Shown here: positions 51,481-60,462 of the stretch, one piece after another
Numbering within the stretch: the stretch's first letter is position 1
How the letters are laid out: each line of letters opens with the position of its first letter
Assembly: GCF_049446075.1 (NCBI RefSeq)
Contig: NZ_JBMSEB010000001.1
Coordinates: 1,116,001 to 1,180,000, forward strand
Origin: Humibacter sp049446075
GTDB lineage: Bacteria; Actinomycetota; Actinomycetes; Actinomycetales; Microbacteriaceae
Length of the DNA stretch: 64,000 bases
Direction of reading: 5' to 3'
Position numbers and translations under genes: made by a program
Notes under the pieces: model-generated
Databases searched by the model: none
What the model was told of the DNA's origin: nothing
Seen by the model: only the letters and a program-made list of their open reading frames with translations

Positions 51481-54201
51481 ATGACGAACGGTGCCCCCTC
51501 GAACCATTCCCTCAGCGACCCGGCAGACCAGTCGGTCGCGGCGCGTCACCTGCGCAGCGGCGACGTGCCGGAGGCGCTGCGCGCCGACGTACGCTTCCTC
51601 GGCGAGCTGCTCGGCCGCGTGCTCGCCGAGTCCGGCGGGCAGGACCTGCTCGACGATGTCGAAAAGTTACGTGCACTCACGATCGATGCCTACGAGCGCA
51701 AGGGCGAGGCATCCATCGAAGATGCCGAGGCGCTCGTCGAGAGTTTCACGCTCGAGCGCGCGGAGCAGGTTGCTCGCGCATTCACCTGCTACTTCCACCT
51801 CGTCAACCTCGCGGAGGAGCGACACCGCGTGCGCGTGTTGCTGGCGCGCGACCCGTGGACCGCCGACGGGCATCGGCCCGCCGAGTCGTTCGCGGGCGCG
51901 TTCGCCGCCCTCAGCGCAGAGGTCGGCGATGCCGAAGCCCGGGAGCGCGTGGCGAACCTCGAGTTCCGCCCGGTGCTCACGGCCCACCCGACGGAGGCCC
52001 GCCGGCGGGCGATCGCGTATGCCATCCGTCGCATCAGCGAGCTCGTAGCCGAACACGACGACCCGCGGCTCGGCGCGCTCGCGCGCATGGAGAACGAGCG
52101 CCAGCTGCTGGCCGAGATCGACACGCTCTGGCGCACCGCTCCGCTGCGGTCCAATCGCCCGACGCCGCTCGACGAAGTGCGCACGGCGATGAACATCTTC
52201 GACCAGACCGTGTTCCAGGTGCTGCCGCGCGTCTACCGCCTCATCGACGAGCGGCTCGCCGGGCCGGATGCCTCACCGCGCGCCCCCGAGGCACGCTCGT
52301 TCGTGCGCTTCGGCAGCTGGATCGGCGCAGACCGCGACGGCAACCCGTTCGTCACGGCCAAGGTCACGCGCAAGGCCGCTGCCATCGCATCCGAGCACGT
52401 GCTGCTCGGGCTCGAGCGCGCCACCGACCGCATCGGCCGCACGCTCACACTCGACGCCGGCGACACGCCGCCCAGCCAGGAGCTGCAAGACCTGTGGCGG
52501 CGCCAGCGCGCCCTCGCGGAAGAGCTCACGGCGGATGTCGCCACGCGCTCCCCCAACGAGCCCCACCGTCGTGTGCTGCTCGTGGTGGCCGAGCGCATCG
52601 CCGCGACGCGCAGGCGCGACGCCGACCTCGCATACGAGAACCCGGATGCCTTGCTCGCCGACCTGCGCATCGTGCAGCGCTCGCTCGCGGAGGCAGGTGA
52701 CCTGCGCAACGCGTACGGCGAGGTGCAGCACCTCATCTGGCAGGTCGAGACGTTCGGATTCCACCTGGCCGAGCTCGAGGTGCGTCAGCACTCCAAGGTG
52801 CACCGCCAGACGCTCGAAGCGATCGCCGCAGGCGCACGAGGTGACGACGACCTCGACGAAATGAGCGCAGAGGTGCTCGACGTCTTCCGCGTCATCGCCC
52901 AGCTGCAAAGTCGCTACGGCGTGGACGCCGCGCGCCGCTACATCATCTCGTTCACGCAGTCCGCTGACGACATCGCGAACGTGTACCGCCTCGCCGAGCA
53001 CGCGCTCGGTTCGGCCGATGCGGCTCCCGTGCTCGACGTCATCCCGCTGTTCGAGACGTTCGACGACCTCAAGGCGTCCACGGACATCCTCGAGCGCATG
53101 ATCGACCTGCCCGAGGTGAGCAAGCGCCTCGAGCAGACCGGTCGACGCCTTGAGGTCATGCTCGGCTACTCCGACTCGTCCAAAGACGTCGGCCCCGTCT
53201 CCGCCACGCTCGCCCTCTACGAAGCACAGGCCCGCATCGCCGAGTGGGCGAAGCGCAACGACATCGTGCTCACGCTGTTCCACGGCCGAGGCGGATCGCT
53301 CGGCCGCGGCGGTGGGCCCGCAAACGAGGCCGTGCTCGCGCAGCCGCCAGGGTCGGTCGACGGCAGATTCAAGATCACCGAGCAGGGTGAGGTGATCTTC
53401 GCGCAATACGGCGATCCCGTCATCGCGGTGCGGCACCTCGAGCAGATCGCAGCAGCGACGCTGATGGCCTCCGCGCCGTCGATCGGCGAGCGCAACGCGA
53501 GCGCCGCGACGGAGTTCACCGCCCTGGCGGCCCGGCTCGACGAGGTCAGCCGAGACAGGTTCTACCGCCTGGTGCGCTCCGATGGCTTTGCACCGTGGTT
53601 CGGGCTCGTGACGCCGCAGGAAGAGATCGGGCTGCTCGCGCTCGGCTCGCGTCCCGCCCGCCGCGGGCTGTCGCTGGAGTCTCTCGAAGACCTGCGCGCC
53701 ATCCCGTGGGTCTTCGCATGGACGCAGGCGCGCATCAACCTGACCGGTTGGTTCGGGCTCGGTTCGGCACTGGCATCCGTCGGCGACGAGAGCCTGCTGC
53801 AGGATGCCTACCGCCGCTGGCCGCTCTTCCGCACGCTCATCGAGAACGTCGAGATGTCGCTCGCAAAGACCGACGAGCGTCTCGCCCGTCGCTACCTCGC
53901 CTTGGGTGACCGCGACGACCTCGCGGAACTCGTGCTGGACGAGATGGCGCTCACACGGGAGTGGGCGCTGAAGGCGAGCGGCTCGTCCGAACTACTGGCC
54001 GACCGGCCGGTTCTTCGAAGGGCCGTGCGGCTGCGCAGTCCCTATGTCGACGCGCTCTCCCTGCTGCAACTGCGGGCGCTGCGGGCGCTGCGCTCGCAGG
54101 CGGATGCCTCGAGCATCGACGAGACGCAGCAGGACGAGTTGCGCAGGCTCCTCCTCCTGTCCGTGAACGGCGTCGCCGCCGGCCTCCAGAACACGGGCTG
54201 A
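51481..54201 (+). CDS. ppc: Phosphoenolpyruvate carboxylase
   Basis: 906-residue enzyme that carboxylates phosphoenolpyruvate with bicarbonate to oxaloacetate, refilling the TCA cycle. The catalytic His169 is in LTAHPTEARRR, the Lys568 region is GYSDSSKDVGP, and the Gly-rich FHGRGGSLGRGGGP loop is intact. The C-terminus ends QNTG, as in other PEPCs. ATG at 51481 was chosen over an open frame extending back into hrpA; TACCCT ends eight bases upstream and may be a -10, with no ribosome-binding site. It follows hrpA by 44 bases and could be read from its own promoter. Confidence 0.95.
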   Translation: MTNGAPSNHSLSDPADQSVAARHLRSGDVPEALRADVRFLGELLGRVLAESGGQDLLDDVEKLRALTIDAYERKGEASIEDAEALVESFTLERAEQVARAFTCYFHLVNLAEERHRVRVLLARDPWTADGHRPAESFAGAFAALSAEVGDAEARERVANLEFRPVLTAHPTEARRRAIAYAIRRISELVAEHDDPRLGALARMENERQLLAEIDTLWRTAPLRSNRPTPLDEVRTAMNIFDQTVFQVLPRVYRLIDERLAGPDASPRAPEARSFVRFGSWIGADRDGNPFVTAKVTRKAAAIASEHVLLGLERATDRIGRTLTLDAGDTPPSQELQDLWRRQRALAEELTADVATRSPNEPHRRVLLVVAERIAATRRRDADLAYENPDALLADLRIVQRSLAEAGDLRNAYGEVQHLIWQVETFGFHLAELEVRQHSKVHRQTLEAIAAGARGDDDLDEMSAEVLDVFRVIAQLQSRYGVDAARRYIISFTQSADDIANVYRLAEHALGSADAAPVLDVIPLFETFDDLKASTDILERMIDLPEVSKRLEQTGRRLEVMLGYSDSSKDVGPVSATLALYEAQARIAEWAKRNDIVLTLFHGRGGSLGRGGGPANEAVLAQPPGSVDGRFKITEQGEVIFAQYGDPVIAVRHLEQIAAATLMASAPSIGERNASAATEFTALAARLDEVSRDRFYRLVRSDGFAPWFGLVTPQEEIGLLALGSRPARRGLSLESLEDLRAIPWVFAWTQARINLTGWFGLGSALASVGDESLLQDAYRRWPLFRTLIENVEMSLAKTDERLARRYLALGDRDDLAELVLDEMALTREWALKASGSSELLADRPVLRRAVRLRSPYVDALSLLQLRALRALRSQADASSIDETQQDELRRLLLLSVNGVAAGLQNTG

Positions 54202-54271
54202 CCCGGGTCCCGGCCCCGCGTGCCGCGTGCCGCCACGGCGGCGGTAGGCTCCCCTGGGTGAGAGGTGGGCC

Positions 54272-55279
54272 ATGCGGGCAACTGTGAAGGATGTCGCCGC
54301 GCTCGCGGGCGTGTCGCCCAAGACCGTCTCCAACGTGATCAACGGCGTCGTGTTCGTGAGGCCGGAAACGAGGGAACGGGTCGAGAAGGCCCTCGCCGAG
54401 CTCGACTACGTGCCGAACCTCAGCGCGCGGGGGCTGCGCAATGGACGCACCGGCGTCATCGCCCTCGCGCTCCCCGATCTGGCCACGCCGTATTCGGCCG
54501 AGATGGCCCACCACTTCGTCGAGGCCGCGCACGAGCGAGGATGGGGCATCCAGATCGAGGAGACCGGCGCACGGCCCGAACGCGAGGAGGAGCTGCTCTC
54601 CCGCGCGAGGGCGCAGATGGTCGACGGGGTCGTGCTCAACCCGATCGTCTCCGACGAGTTCGCGCTGCAGGATGACTCCGCGCACCTTCCGCCTGCCGTG
54701 CTCATCGGCGAGGTCGAGCAGCAGCGGCTCGACCAGGTGCGGGTCGACCCCGACCAGGCCGCCTACGACATGACGACCATGCTCATCGCGCTCGGCCACC
54801 GCCGCATCGCGATCCTCGGCTCTCCCGTTCGCCGAAGAACCTTCACTTCGATGCTGCGCACCGTCGGCTACCGTCGGGCGTTGACAGATGCCGGCGTCCC
54901 GCTCGACCCTTCGCTCGAGATCGGCTGCGACAACTGGGAGCCGCACGGCGGCGCCGCCGCCGTCGACGGCTACCTCGACCGTTTCCCGCTTCCGGATGCC
55001 CTGTTCTGCTTCACCGATTCGCTCGCCATCGGCGCGCTCAGCACGTTGTGGCGGCGAGGCATCCGGGTCCCCCAGGACATCTCGGTCGCCGGTTTCGACG
55101 ACATCGCACACGGCGAGTACGCGTCGCCGCCCCTGACCACAGTGTCGTTCGACAAACGCGCATTCACCGATACGGCCCTCGACAGGCTCGAGGCCCGTAT
55201 CGGCAACCGCGCACAGGAGCCGACGCTCACGACGGTGCAGCATCGCATCATCGTGCGCGACAGCACCCGCGCTGTGTGA
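54272..55279 (+). CDS. LacI family transcriptional regulator
   Basis: 335-residue sugar-responsive repressor. The N-terminal HTH is VKDVAALAGVSPKTVSNVIN with the hinge helix VPNLSARGLRNGRTG, followed by a periplasmic-binding-protein-like effector domain (IALALPDLATPYSAEMAHHF; FCFTDSLAIGALSTLWRRGI; VAGFDDIAHG). It likely controls the adjoining arabinoside genes and binds a pentose or oligosaccharide. A TAGGCT box ends about 22 bases before the ATG. It is convergent with the transporter genes. Confidence 0.92.
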   Translation: MRATVKDVAALAGVSPKTVSNVINGVVFVRPETRERVEKALAELDYVPNLSARGLRNGRTGVIALALPDLATPYSAEMAHHFVEAAHERGWGIQIEETGARPEREEELLSRARAQMVDGVVLNPIVSDEFALQDDSAHLPPAVLIGEVEQQRLDQVRVDPDQAAYDMTTMLIALGHRRIAILGSPVRRRTFTSMLRTVGYRRALTDAGVPLDPSLEIGCDNWEPHGGAAAVDGYLDRFPLPDALFCFTDSLAIGALSTLWRRGIRVPQDISVAGFDDIAHGEYASPPLTTVSFDKRAFTDTALDRLEARIGNRAQEPTLTTVQHRIIVRDSTRAV

Positions 55280-55295
55280 TCCGGCTCAGTCCGGC

Positions 55296-56201
55296 TCAGC
55301 CCTTGAGGCCGCTGCCCGTGACGCCCTCCACGATGCGTCGCTGGAAGATCAGGTAAAGGATGATCAGCGGCAGCGCCGCGAGGATCGCCCCGGCCTGGAT
55401 GTCCGCGTAGCGCTGACCGTAGCTTCCTTGCACCGTGGCGAGTCCCACCGGGATCGTCATCAGGTTGGGGTTGGAGAGCACGAACAAGGGCAGCAGCAGG
55501 TTGTTCCAAACGCCGACGAACGTGAGGATCGTCACCGCAGCGAGCACCGGACGCGACAGCGGCATGATCACCGACCAGTAGACCTTCCACGTGTTCGCAC
55601 CGTCGATGCGCGCCGCCTCCTCGAGTTCACGAGGGATGCCGTCGAAGAACTGCTTGAAGATGAACACGGCGATCACGGCTGGCACCTGCGGGAAGATCAC
55701 CGACCAGTACGTGTTGAGCAGGCTGAGCGCGTTGAGCTCCTGGAAGATCGGCACGATGAGCACCTGGCTCGGGATCATGATGCCGAGGATGATCAGCAAC
55801 AGCACCGTGTTCGACCCCCGGAACCGCAGTCGCGAGAGCGCGAACGCCGCCATCGACGCGAAGAACACCGTGAGCACTGCTGTGACCACCGACGTGACAG
55901 CGCTGGCGATGTACCAGTTCCAGATGTCTCCGGCCTGGAAGTACGAGGCGTAGGAGGCCAGCGTCGGATTCCAGTTGCTGAGGATCGCGGAGGCGCCGAG
56001 CGCGGCCGTGCCGTTGTCGGTGAGTGACGTCTTCAGCGCGAACAGGCCGGGGATCAGCCAGATGATCGCGAAGACGATGAGCACGATCAGGGAGACGATG
56101 TTGAACGTGCGTCCGCTCACCCGCGACGACGACGTCTGGCGCGCCGGGGCGGCGCTCGAGATGGGCGACTTGAGCCGAGGGCTCGGGGTCGAGATCGCCA
56201 T
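55296..56201 (-). CDS. Carbohydrate ABC transporter permease (MalG-type)
   Basis: 301-residue inner-membrane subunit with six hydrophobic spans. The EAA loop is visible in ELEEAARIDGANTWKVYWSV followed by IMPLSRPVLAA, and the C-terminus ends RRIVEGVTGSGLKG, diagnostic for MalG-type permeases. ATG has GGAGG six bases upstream and follows the partner permease by one base, so the two are translationally linked. It imports oligosaccharides released from arabinose-containing polymers together with the lipoprotein upstream; the ATPase is missing from the cluster. Confidence 0.93.
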   Translation of the reverse strand: MAISTPSPRLKSPISSAAPARQTSSSRVSGRTFNIVSLIVLIVFAIIWLIPGLFALKTSLTDNGTAALGASAILSNWNPTLASYASYFQAGDIWNWYIASAVTSVVTAVLTVFFASMAAFALSRLRFRGSNTVLLLIILGIMIPSQVLIVPIFQELNALSLLNTYWSVIFPQVPAVIAVFIFKQFFDGIPRELEEAARIDGANTWKVYWSVIMPLSRPVLAAVTILTFVGVWNNLLLPLFVLSNPNLMTIPVGLATVQGSYGQRYADIQAGAILAALPLIILYLIFQRRIVEGVTGSGLKG

Positions 56202-56202
56202 G

Positions 56203-57156
56203 TCAGGCCTCCTTCTTCGCCGCAGAGCGGTCGGTGAGCTGGCGGATGATCGCGATCGCGATGATCACGATGAACAGCAGTACGCTCGCCGCGGATGCCG
56301 CACCCAGCCTGTTGTCTGTGAACGCGGTTCCCGTGATGAGCTGGAGCGACACCTGAGTGGAGATTCCCGGGCCGCCGTTCGTCATCAGGTACACCTGGTC
56401 GAAGATCTTCAGGCTGGCGATGATCTGCAGCAGAACGACCAGCGTCGTCGTACGTCCGAGCATCGGGATCGTGATGTAACGGATCTGCGACCACGCGGAC
56501 GCACCGTCGACCGCCGCGGCCTCATACAGTTCGCGCGGGATCTCCTGCAAGCCCGCGAGGTAGAGCACGAAGTTGAATCCGAGCGTCCACCACACGGTGG
56601 CGATGGCCACGCCGATCATGGCCGTGTTCGGACTGGAGAGAACGCCGGAACCCGGCGTCACACCGAACCAGGTCTCGACCAGCGCCCATAGTCCCGTGCT
56701 CGGCGTGAAGACGAACACCCAGATGAGCGAGATCGTGGCGGACGGAAGGATGAACGGCAGGAAGAAGGCCAGGCGGAAGAACCACTGACCGCGATTGAAC
56801 CGGTTAGTCAGCACCGCGAAGATGAAGGCGAGGATGACCAACGGCGGGGTCGTGTAGAGCGTGAACTGCAGCGTGTGCAGCAGCGAGCTCCAGAAGTCCG
56901 GCCGGCTGAGCATCTCCGCGTAGTTCGCGAATCCCGCGAATGACCCGAGGCCGGTGCGCACCATCGACGTGTTGAAGAAGCTCATCACGAGCATGTAGAT
57001 GGTGGGTCCGAGCAGGAACGCCAGGTAGAAGATGCCGAACGGGGCGAGGAAGAGCCACGCGCTGCGGCCATCCTTGCGCTGCATCGGTGAACGGTAGGTG
57101 AGGCCCGAACTCCGTGCGGCACGGGTCCGAGGCGGGGCGGCGGTTGCGGTGGTCAC
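56203..57156 (-). CDS. Sugar ABC transporter permease (MalF-type)
   Basis: 317-residue membrane subunit with six hydrophobic spans. It has the EAA loop (ELYEAAAVDGASAWSQIRYI followed by TIPMLGRTTTL) and begins with a cytoplasmic Arg-rich leader (PPRTRAARSSGLTYRSPMQR). Pairs with the MalG-type protein. The GTG start has GGAGG ten bases upstream. It is the second gene of a lipoprotein-permease-permease unit on the minus strand. Confidence 0.93.
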   Translation of the reverse strand: MTTATAAPPRTRAARSSGLTYRSPMQRKDGRSAWLFLAPFGIFYLAFLLGPTIYMLVMSFFNTSMVRTGLGSFAGFANYAEMLSRPDFWSSLLHTLQFTLYTTPPLVILAFIFAVLTNRFNRGQWFFRLAFFLPFILPSATISLIWVFVFTPSTGLWALVETWFGVTPGSGVLSSPNTAMIGVAIATVWWTLGFNFVLYLAGLQEIPRELYEAAAVDGASAWSQIRYITIPMLGRTTTLVVLLQIIASLKIFDQVYLMTNGGPGISTQVSLQLITGTAFTDNRLGAASAASVLLFIVIIAIAIIRQLTDRSAAKKEA

Positions 57157-57187
57157 GACGGTGGTACCTCCGGGAGTAAGGGTGCGA

Positions 57188-58540
57188 TCAGAGCGGGCTG
57201 GGGGTGTTCAGGTACACCCGCAACTGGGACTTGATGGCCTGCAAGGCCTCTTGAGGGGACAGCGAGAGCTGCTGCACGAGGCCGAGCTGGGCGCCGACGA
57301 TGTTCTCGAACGTCGAACCGGAACCGCCGTACCATGCAGCGTCGTCGTAGACCGCACTGGATGCCACCGACGCGTAGTCCGACTGGGGCGTCAGCGCCCG
57401 GTACGCCGAGCTCTGCGCCACCCGCTGGAACGCCGGAATGTGCCCGCCCTTCGCCCACGTGAGGCTCTGGTCGAGCATCGACTTGATGAACAGCATCGCC
57501 TGCTTGCGCTGCTCCGGCGTGCGATCCTTCTTCGGCAGCACGAACGTGTGCGAGTCCGCCTGGGTTGCGGGCTTGTCGTACAGCGTCGGAACCGGCACGA
57601 TGCCGAACTTCAGGCCCTTCACCGATTGGGCCGTCGTGATCTCCCACTCGCCCTCCAGGTACAGCCCCGACTTGCCGCTGAACATGTACGACTCGGCGGT
57701 GGCGTAGTCGAGACCGCTGTTGACCCACCCCTTCTTCACCCAGGACTGCAGGCGCGTCGTCACGTCGTTGAAGACGTCCTCGTTGACCGTGAGCTTCGAG
57801 CCGTTGTCGGAGAGGAACGGCGTCGCCGACGAGTGCTGGTTGTAGAACGTCCAGAACACGCGCCAGGGGGTCGCCGTCTCGCCCGCAACGTTGGCGATGG
57901 TCATTGCGGGACCCTTGGTCACCTTGCTGATCGCGGCCATCGCCGACTCGAACGAGTTCATGTCGTTGAACTTCTTCAACGTGCCGCTCGAGTCCAGCAG
58001 ACCCGCCTTGCGGCAGACGTCTTCGTTGTAGAACATGACCAGCGGATGCGTGTCGAGCGGCACCGCGATGTTGTTCCCGTTGGTGCGTTGCTCGTTCCAC
58101 GGCCGCTGGCTGAAGTCCGAGGCGCTCAAGCCGACCGATGCGAGATCGTTGTCGGTGATCGGCTCGAGCAGGCCGCCGTCCCAGAGGGGCTTCGCCCTCG
58201 TGAGGTGCGAGACCGCCACGTCCGGCGGCTTGTTGCCGACGGTGGCCAGTGTCACCTTCGTGTAGTACGGGTTGCCCCAGGCGAACGTCGTGGCCTGCAG
58301 CGAGTCACCGCCGTACTGCTTGCGGTAGCCGGCCTCCATCGCCTGCATCCTCGTGCCGTCGCCGCCACCGAACAGGTTCCAGTAGATGAGGGTCGACGTG
58401 GGCAGCCTCGTGCCGAAGAGGCCGGCGGCGACGGTCTTGCCTGTGTTGCTCGAGCATCCCGCAAGAAGCGGAACGGCTGCCGCGCCCAAGCCGGCTGCGA
58501 GGAATCCGCGCCTGCTGAGCGACCTGTTGCTCATCGCCAT
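57188..58540 (-). CDS. Sugar ABC transporter substrate-binding lipoprotein
   Basis: 450-residue extracellular solute-binding protein (family 1). The N-terminus has twin arginines (SLSRRGFLAAG) and a lipobox LLAGC with Cys29, so it is probably Tat-exported and lipid-anchored. Typical features follow: YWNLFGGGDGTRMQAMEAGY early, LYLEGEWEI in the middle and the final YLNTPSPL. It captures the sugar for the two permeases encoded just downstream. GGAGG is 11 bases before the ATG. The promoter is in the 324-base gap shared with the arabinofuranosidase gene. Confidence 0.93.
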   Translation of the reverse strand: MAMSNRSLSRRGFLAAGLGAAAVPLLAGCSSNTGKTVAAGLFGTRLPTSTLIYWNLFGGGDGTRMQAMEAGYRKQYGGDSLQATTFAWGNPYYTKVTLATVGNKPPDVAVSHLTRAKPLWDGGLLEPITDNDLASVGLSASDFSQRPWNEQRTNGNNIAVPLDTHPLVMFYNEDVCRKAGLLDSSGTLKKFNDMNSFESAMAAISKVTKGPAMTIANVAGETATPWRVFWTFYNQHSSATPFLSDNGSKLTVNEDVFNDVTTRLQSWVKKGWVNSGLDYATAESYMFSGKSGLYLEGEWEITTAQSVKGLKFGIVPVPTLYDKPATQADSHTFVLPKKDRTPEQRKQAMLFIKSMLDQSLTWAKGGHIPAFQRVAQSSAYRALTPQSDYASVASSAVYDDAAWYGGSGSTFENIVGAQLGLVQQLSLSPQEALQAIKSQLRVYLNTPSPL

Positions 58541-58864
58541 ATCGTCGACGACCTCCTTGTCGTGGAACCGCGTTCTGCCGCGCGTGCTGAGACCGCTGCG
58601 GGAGCGCGGACGCTCATTTCAACGTGGTAAAGGTAGCACCCGGACGGCGTAGCGCAAGCCCTCGTTTCACGAGTGTCGACAGCAACGCATCTCGTGACGC
58701 GTCCCTCGAACGCGTCACACATCACCGGGACGGCTCACACTTTTCGGACATGACTTCGCCGATCCAATGCAACGATGTAATCTGTTCGCTGGTCATAGTC
58801 GCAGGAATAGCGCCCTCGCGCGCCCTGCGGTCTGCGCGACGCACCACAAAGACGAAGGAGTTCC
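58541..58864. promoter_or_regulatory. Divergent regulatory region of the arabinoside cluster
   Basis: 324-base gap between the lipoprotein and arabinofuranosidase genes. On the plus strand TTCGCC (58755-58760), 17 bases and TAATCT (58778-58783) form a possible promoter for the enzyme gene. On the minus strand TTGCGC, 16 bases and TACCTT (around 58635) are a weaker candidate. A 25-bp inverted repeat lies at 58694-58718. No coding sequence was seen. Confidence 0.5.
58694..58718. promoter_or_regulatory. Inverted repeat GTGACGCGT-N7-ACGCGTCAC
   Basis: Perfect 9-bp arms around CCCTCGA, central in the divergent region and upstream of both candidate promoters. It may be the LacI-type regulator's operator, although LacI sites normally have a shorter or no spacer. 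Confidence 0.45.
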
Positions 58865-60406
58865 ATGACCCGCGCCAGCATCACCGTCGATCGCGACTTC
58901 ACCGTCGGTCCCGTACCGAGGCGCATCTTCGGCTCGTTCGTCGAGCACATGGGCCGCTGTGTGTACACCGGCATCTATGAGCCCGGTCATCCCGACGCCG
59001 ACGAGAACGGTTACCGCCTCGATGTGCTCGAGCTCACGAAGGAACTCGGCGTGAGCGTCGTGCGCTACCCGGGCGGCAACTTCGTCTCCGGCTACAACTG
59101 GGAGGACGGCGTCGGCCCCGTCGAGTCCCGGCCGCGCCGGCTCGACGGCGCCTGGCACACGGTGGAGACGAACGCCTTCGGCCTGCACGAGTTCGCGGGC
59201 TGGGCGAAGAAGGCCGACGTGGAGATCATGGAGGCCATCAACCTCGGCACCCGTGGCGTCGACGCCGCTCGCGCGCTCGTCGAGTATGCCAACCACCCCG
59301 GCGGCACGTATCTGAGCGACCTGCGCAAGAAGAACGGCGCGGCCGATCCGTTCAACATCAAGCTGTGGTGCCTCGGCAACGAGATGGACGGCCCGTGGCA
59401 GATCGGGCACAAGACCGCCGAGGAGTACGGCCGTCTGGCGCAGGAGGCCGGAAAGGCCATGCGCCTGGTCGATCCCTCGATCGAGCTCGTCGCCAGCGGA
59501 AGCTCCAACCGCGGGATGCCCACCTTCGGATCGTGGGAGCAGACCGTGCTCGGCCACACGTACGACGTGGTCGACTACGTCTCGCTGCACGCCTACTACG
59601 AGGAGAAGGAGGGCGACGTCGCCAGTTTCCTGGCCTCCGGCGTCGACATGGATCTCTTCATCGAGGGCGTCATCGCCACCGCCGATGCGGTGCGGGCGAA
59701 GGGGAAGCACTCCAAGCACATCAACCTCTCCTTCGACGAATGGAACGTCTGGTACCAGTCCTCTCGTGGGGGCGACGACCAGCTCTCGTCGATCGAGGCC
59801 AGCGGGGCATGGCGCGAGCATCCGCGCATCATCGAAGACGAGTACAACGTCACGGACGCCGTCGTGGTCGGCACGCTGCTCAACTCCTTGCTGCGCCACG
59901 GCGACCGCGTCACCATCGCGAACCAGGCCCAGCTCGTCAACGTGATCGCGCCCATCCGCAGCGAAGAGGGCGGACCGGCGTGGCGGCAGTCGATCTTCTG
60001 GCCGTTCGCGCGGATGTCTGCGCTCGCCAAGGGCGAGATCCTGCGGCTTGCCACCACCAGCGACAGGTTCGACACGGCCAAGTACGGCGACGCCGATGTG
60101 GTCGACGCGAGCGCGACCTGGGACGAGGAGACCGGCCGGATCGCCCTGTTCCTGGCCAACCGCGGGCTCGACGAGTCGGCCGAGGTCGCGGTCGCGCTGC
60201 GGGGATTCGACTCGGCTCGCATCGTGGGCGCCGAGGTGTTGACGGCTCCCGAGCAGGGTGACAGGTTCACCACCAACGACGAGCAGAACCAGGACCGCGT
60301 CGGCCTTCGCCAGCTGCGGGACGTGGCGGTCGACGGCGGAGTACTGCGCGCGACGCTTCCCGCCCTGTCGTGGGCAGTGGTCGAGGTCGAGGTGGCCAAG
60401 GCCTGA
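58865..60406 (+). CDS. abfA: Alpha-L-arabinofuranosidase, GH51
   Basis: 513-residue intracellular glycoside hydrolase that removes terminal arabinofuranose from arabinoxylan or arabinan oligosaccharides. The acid/base Glu173 is in CLGNEMDGPW and the nucleophile Glu292 in SFDEWNVWY. The N-terminal IFGSFVEHMGRCVYTGIYEP and VRYPGGNFVSGYNWEDG segments are GH51 hallmarks, and a beta-sandwich C-terminal domain follows. No signal peptide, so the substrate is imported by the adjacent ABC system. AAGGAG lies four bases before the ATG. Confidence 0.95.
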   Translation: MTRASITVDRDFTVGPVPRRIFGSFVEHMGRCVYTGIYEPGHPDADENGYRLDVLELTKELGVSVVRYPGGNFVSGYNWEDGVGPVESRPRRLDGAWHTVETNAFGLHEFAGWAKKADVEIMEAINLGTRGVDAARALVEYANHPGGTYLSDLRKKNGAADPFNIKLWCLGNEMDGPWQIGHKTAEEYGRLAQEAGKAMRLVDPSIELVASGSSNRGMPTFGSWEQTVLGHTYDVVDYVSLHAYYEEKEGDVASFLASGVDMDLFIEGVIATADAVRAKGKHSKHINLSFDEWNVWYQSSRGGDDQLSSIEASGAWREHPRIIEDEYNVTDAVVVGTLLNSLLRHGDRVTIANQAQLVNVIAPIRSEEGGPAWRQSIFWPFARMSALAKGEILRLATTSDRFDTAKYGDADVVDASATWDEETGRIALFLANRGLDESAEVAVALRGFDSARIVGAEVLTAPEQGDRFTTNDEQNQDRVGLRQLRDVAVDGGVLRATLPALSWAVVEVEVAKA

Positions 60407-60450
60407 CGCGACCGGCGCCAGCACAAGCGCAAGCGCGGACGGTGTGCGGC

Positions 60451-60462
60451 TAGGTTGATCCG
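60451..60462 (+). promoter_or_regulatory. Leaderless -10 (TAGGTT) for the Hur/APH-like kinase
   Basis: TAGGTT, GATCCG, then GTG at 60463; separates this gene from the arabinofuranosidase message. Confidence 0.45.

Noticed and set aside
54229..54242. GCCGCC/GGCGGC inverted repeat after ppc
   Set aside because: The loop would be only two bases and such GC words are common by chance here.
58541..58864. Small open frame (58624-58980, plus strand) in the arabinoside control region
   Set aside because: It runs into the arabinofuranosidase gene in another frame, lacks a ribosome-binding site and has no protein-like composition.
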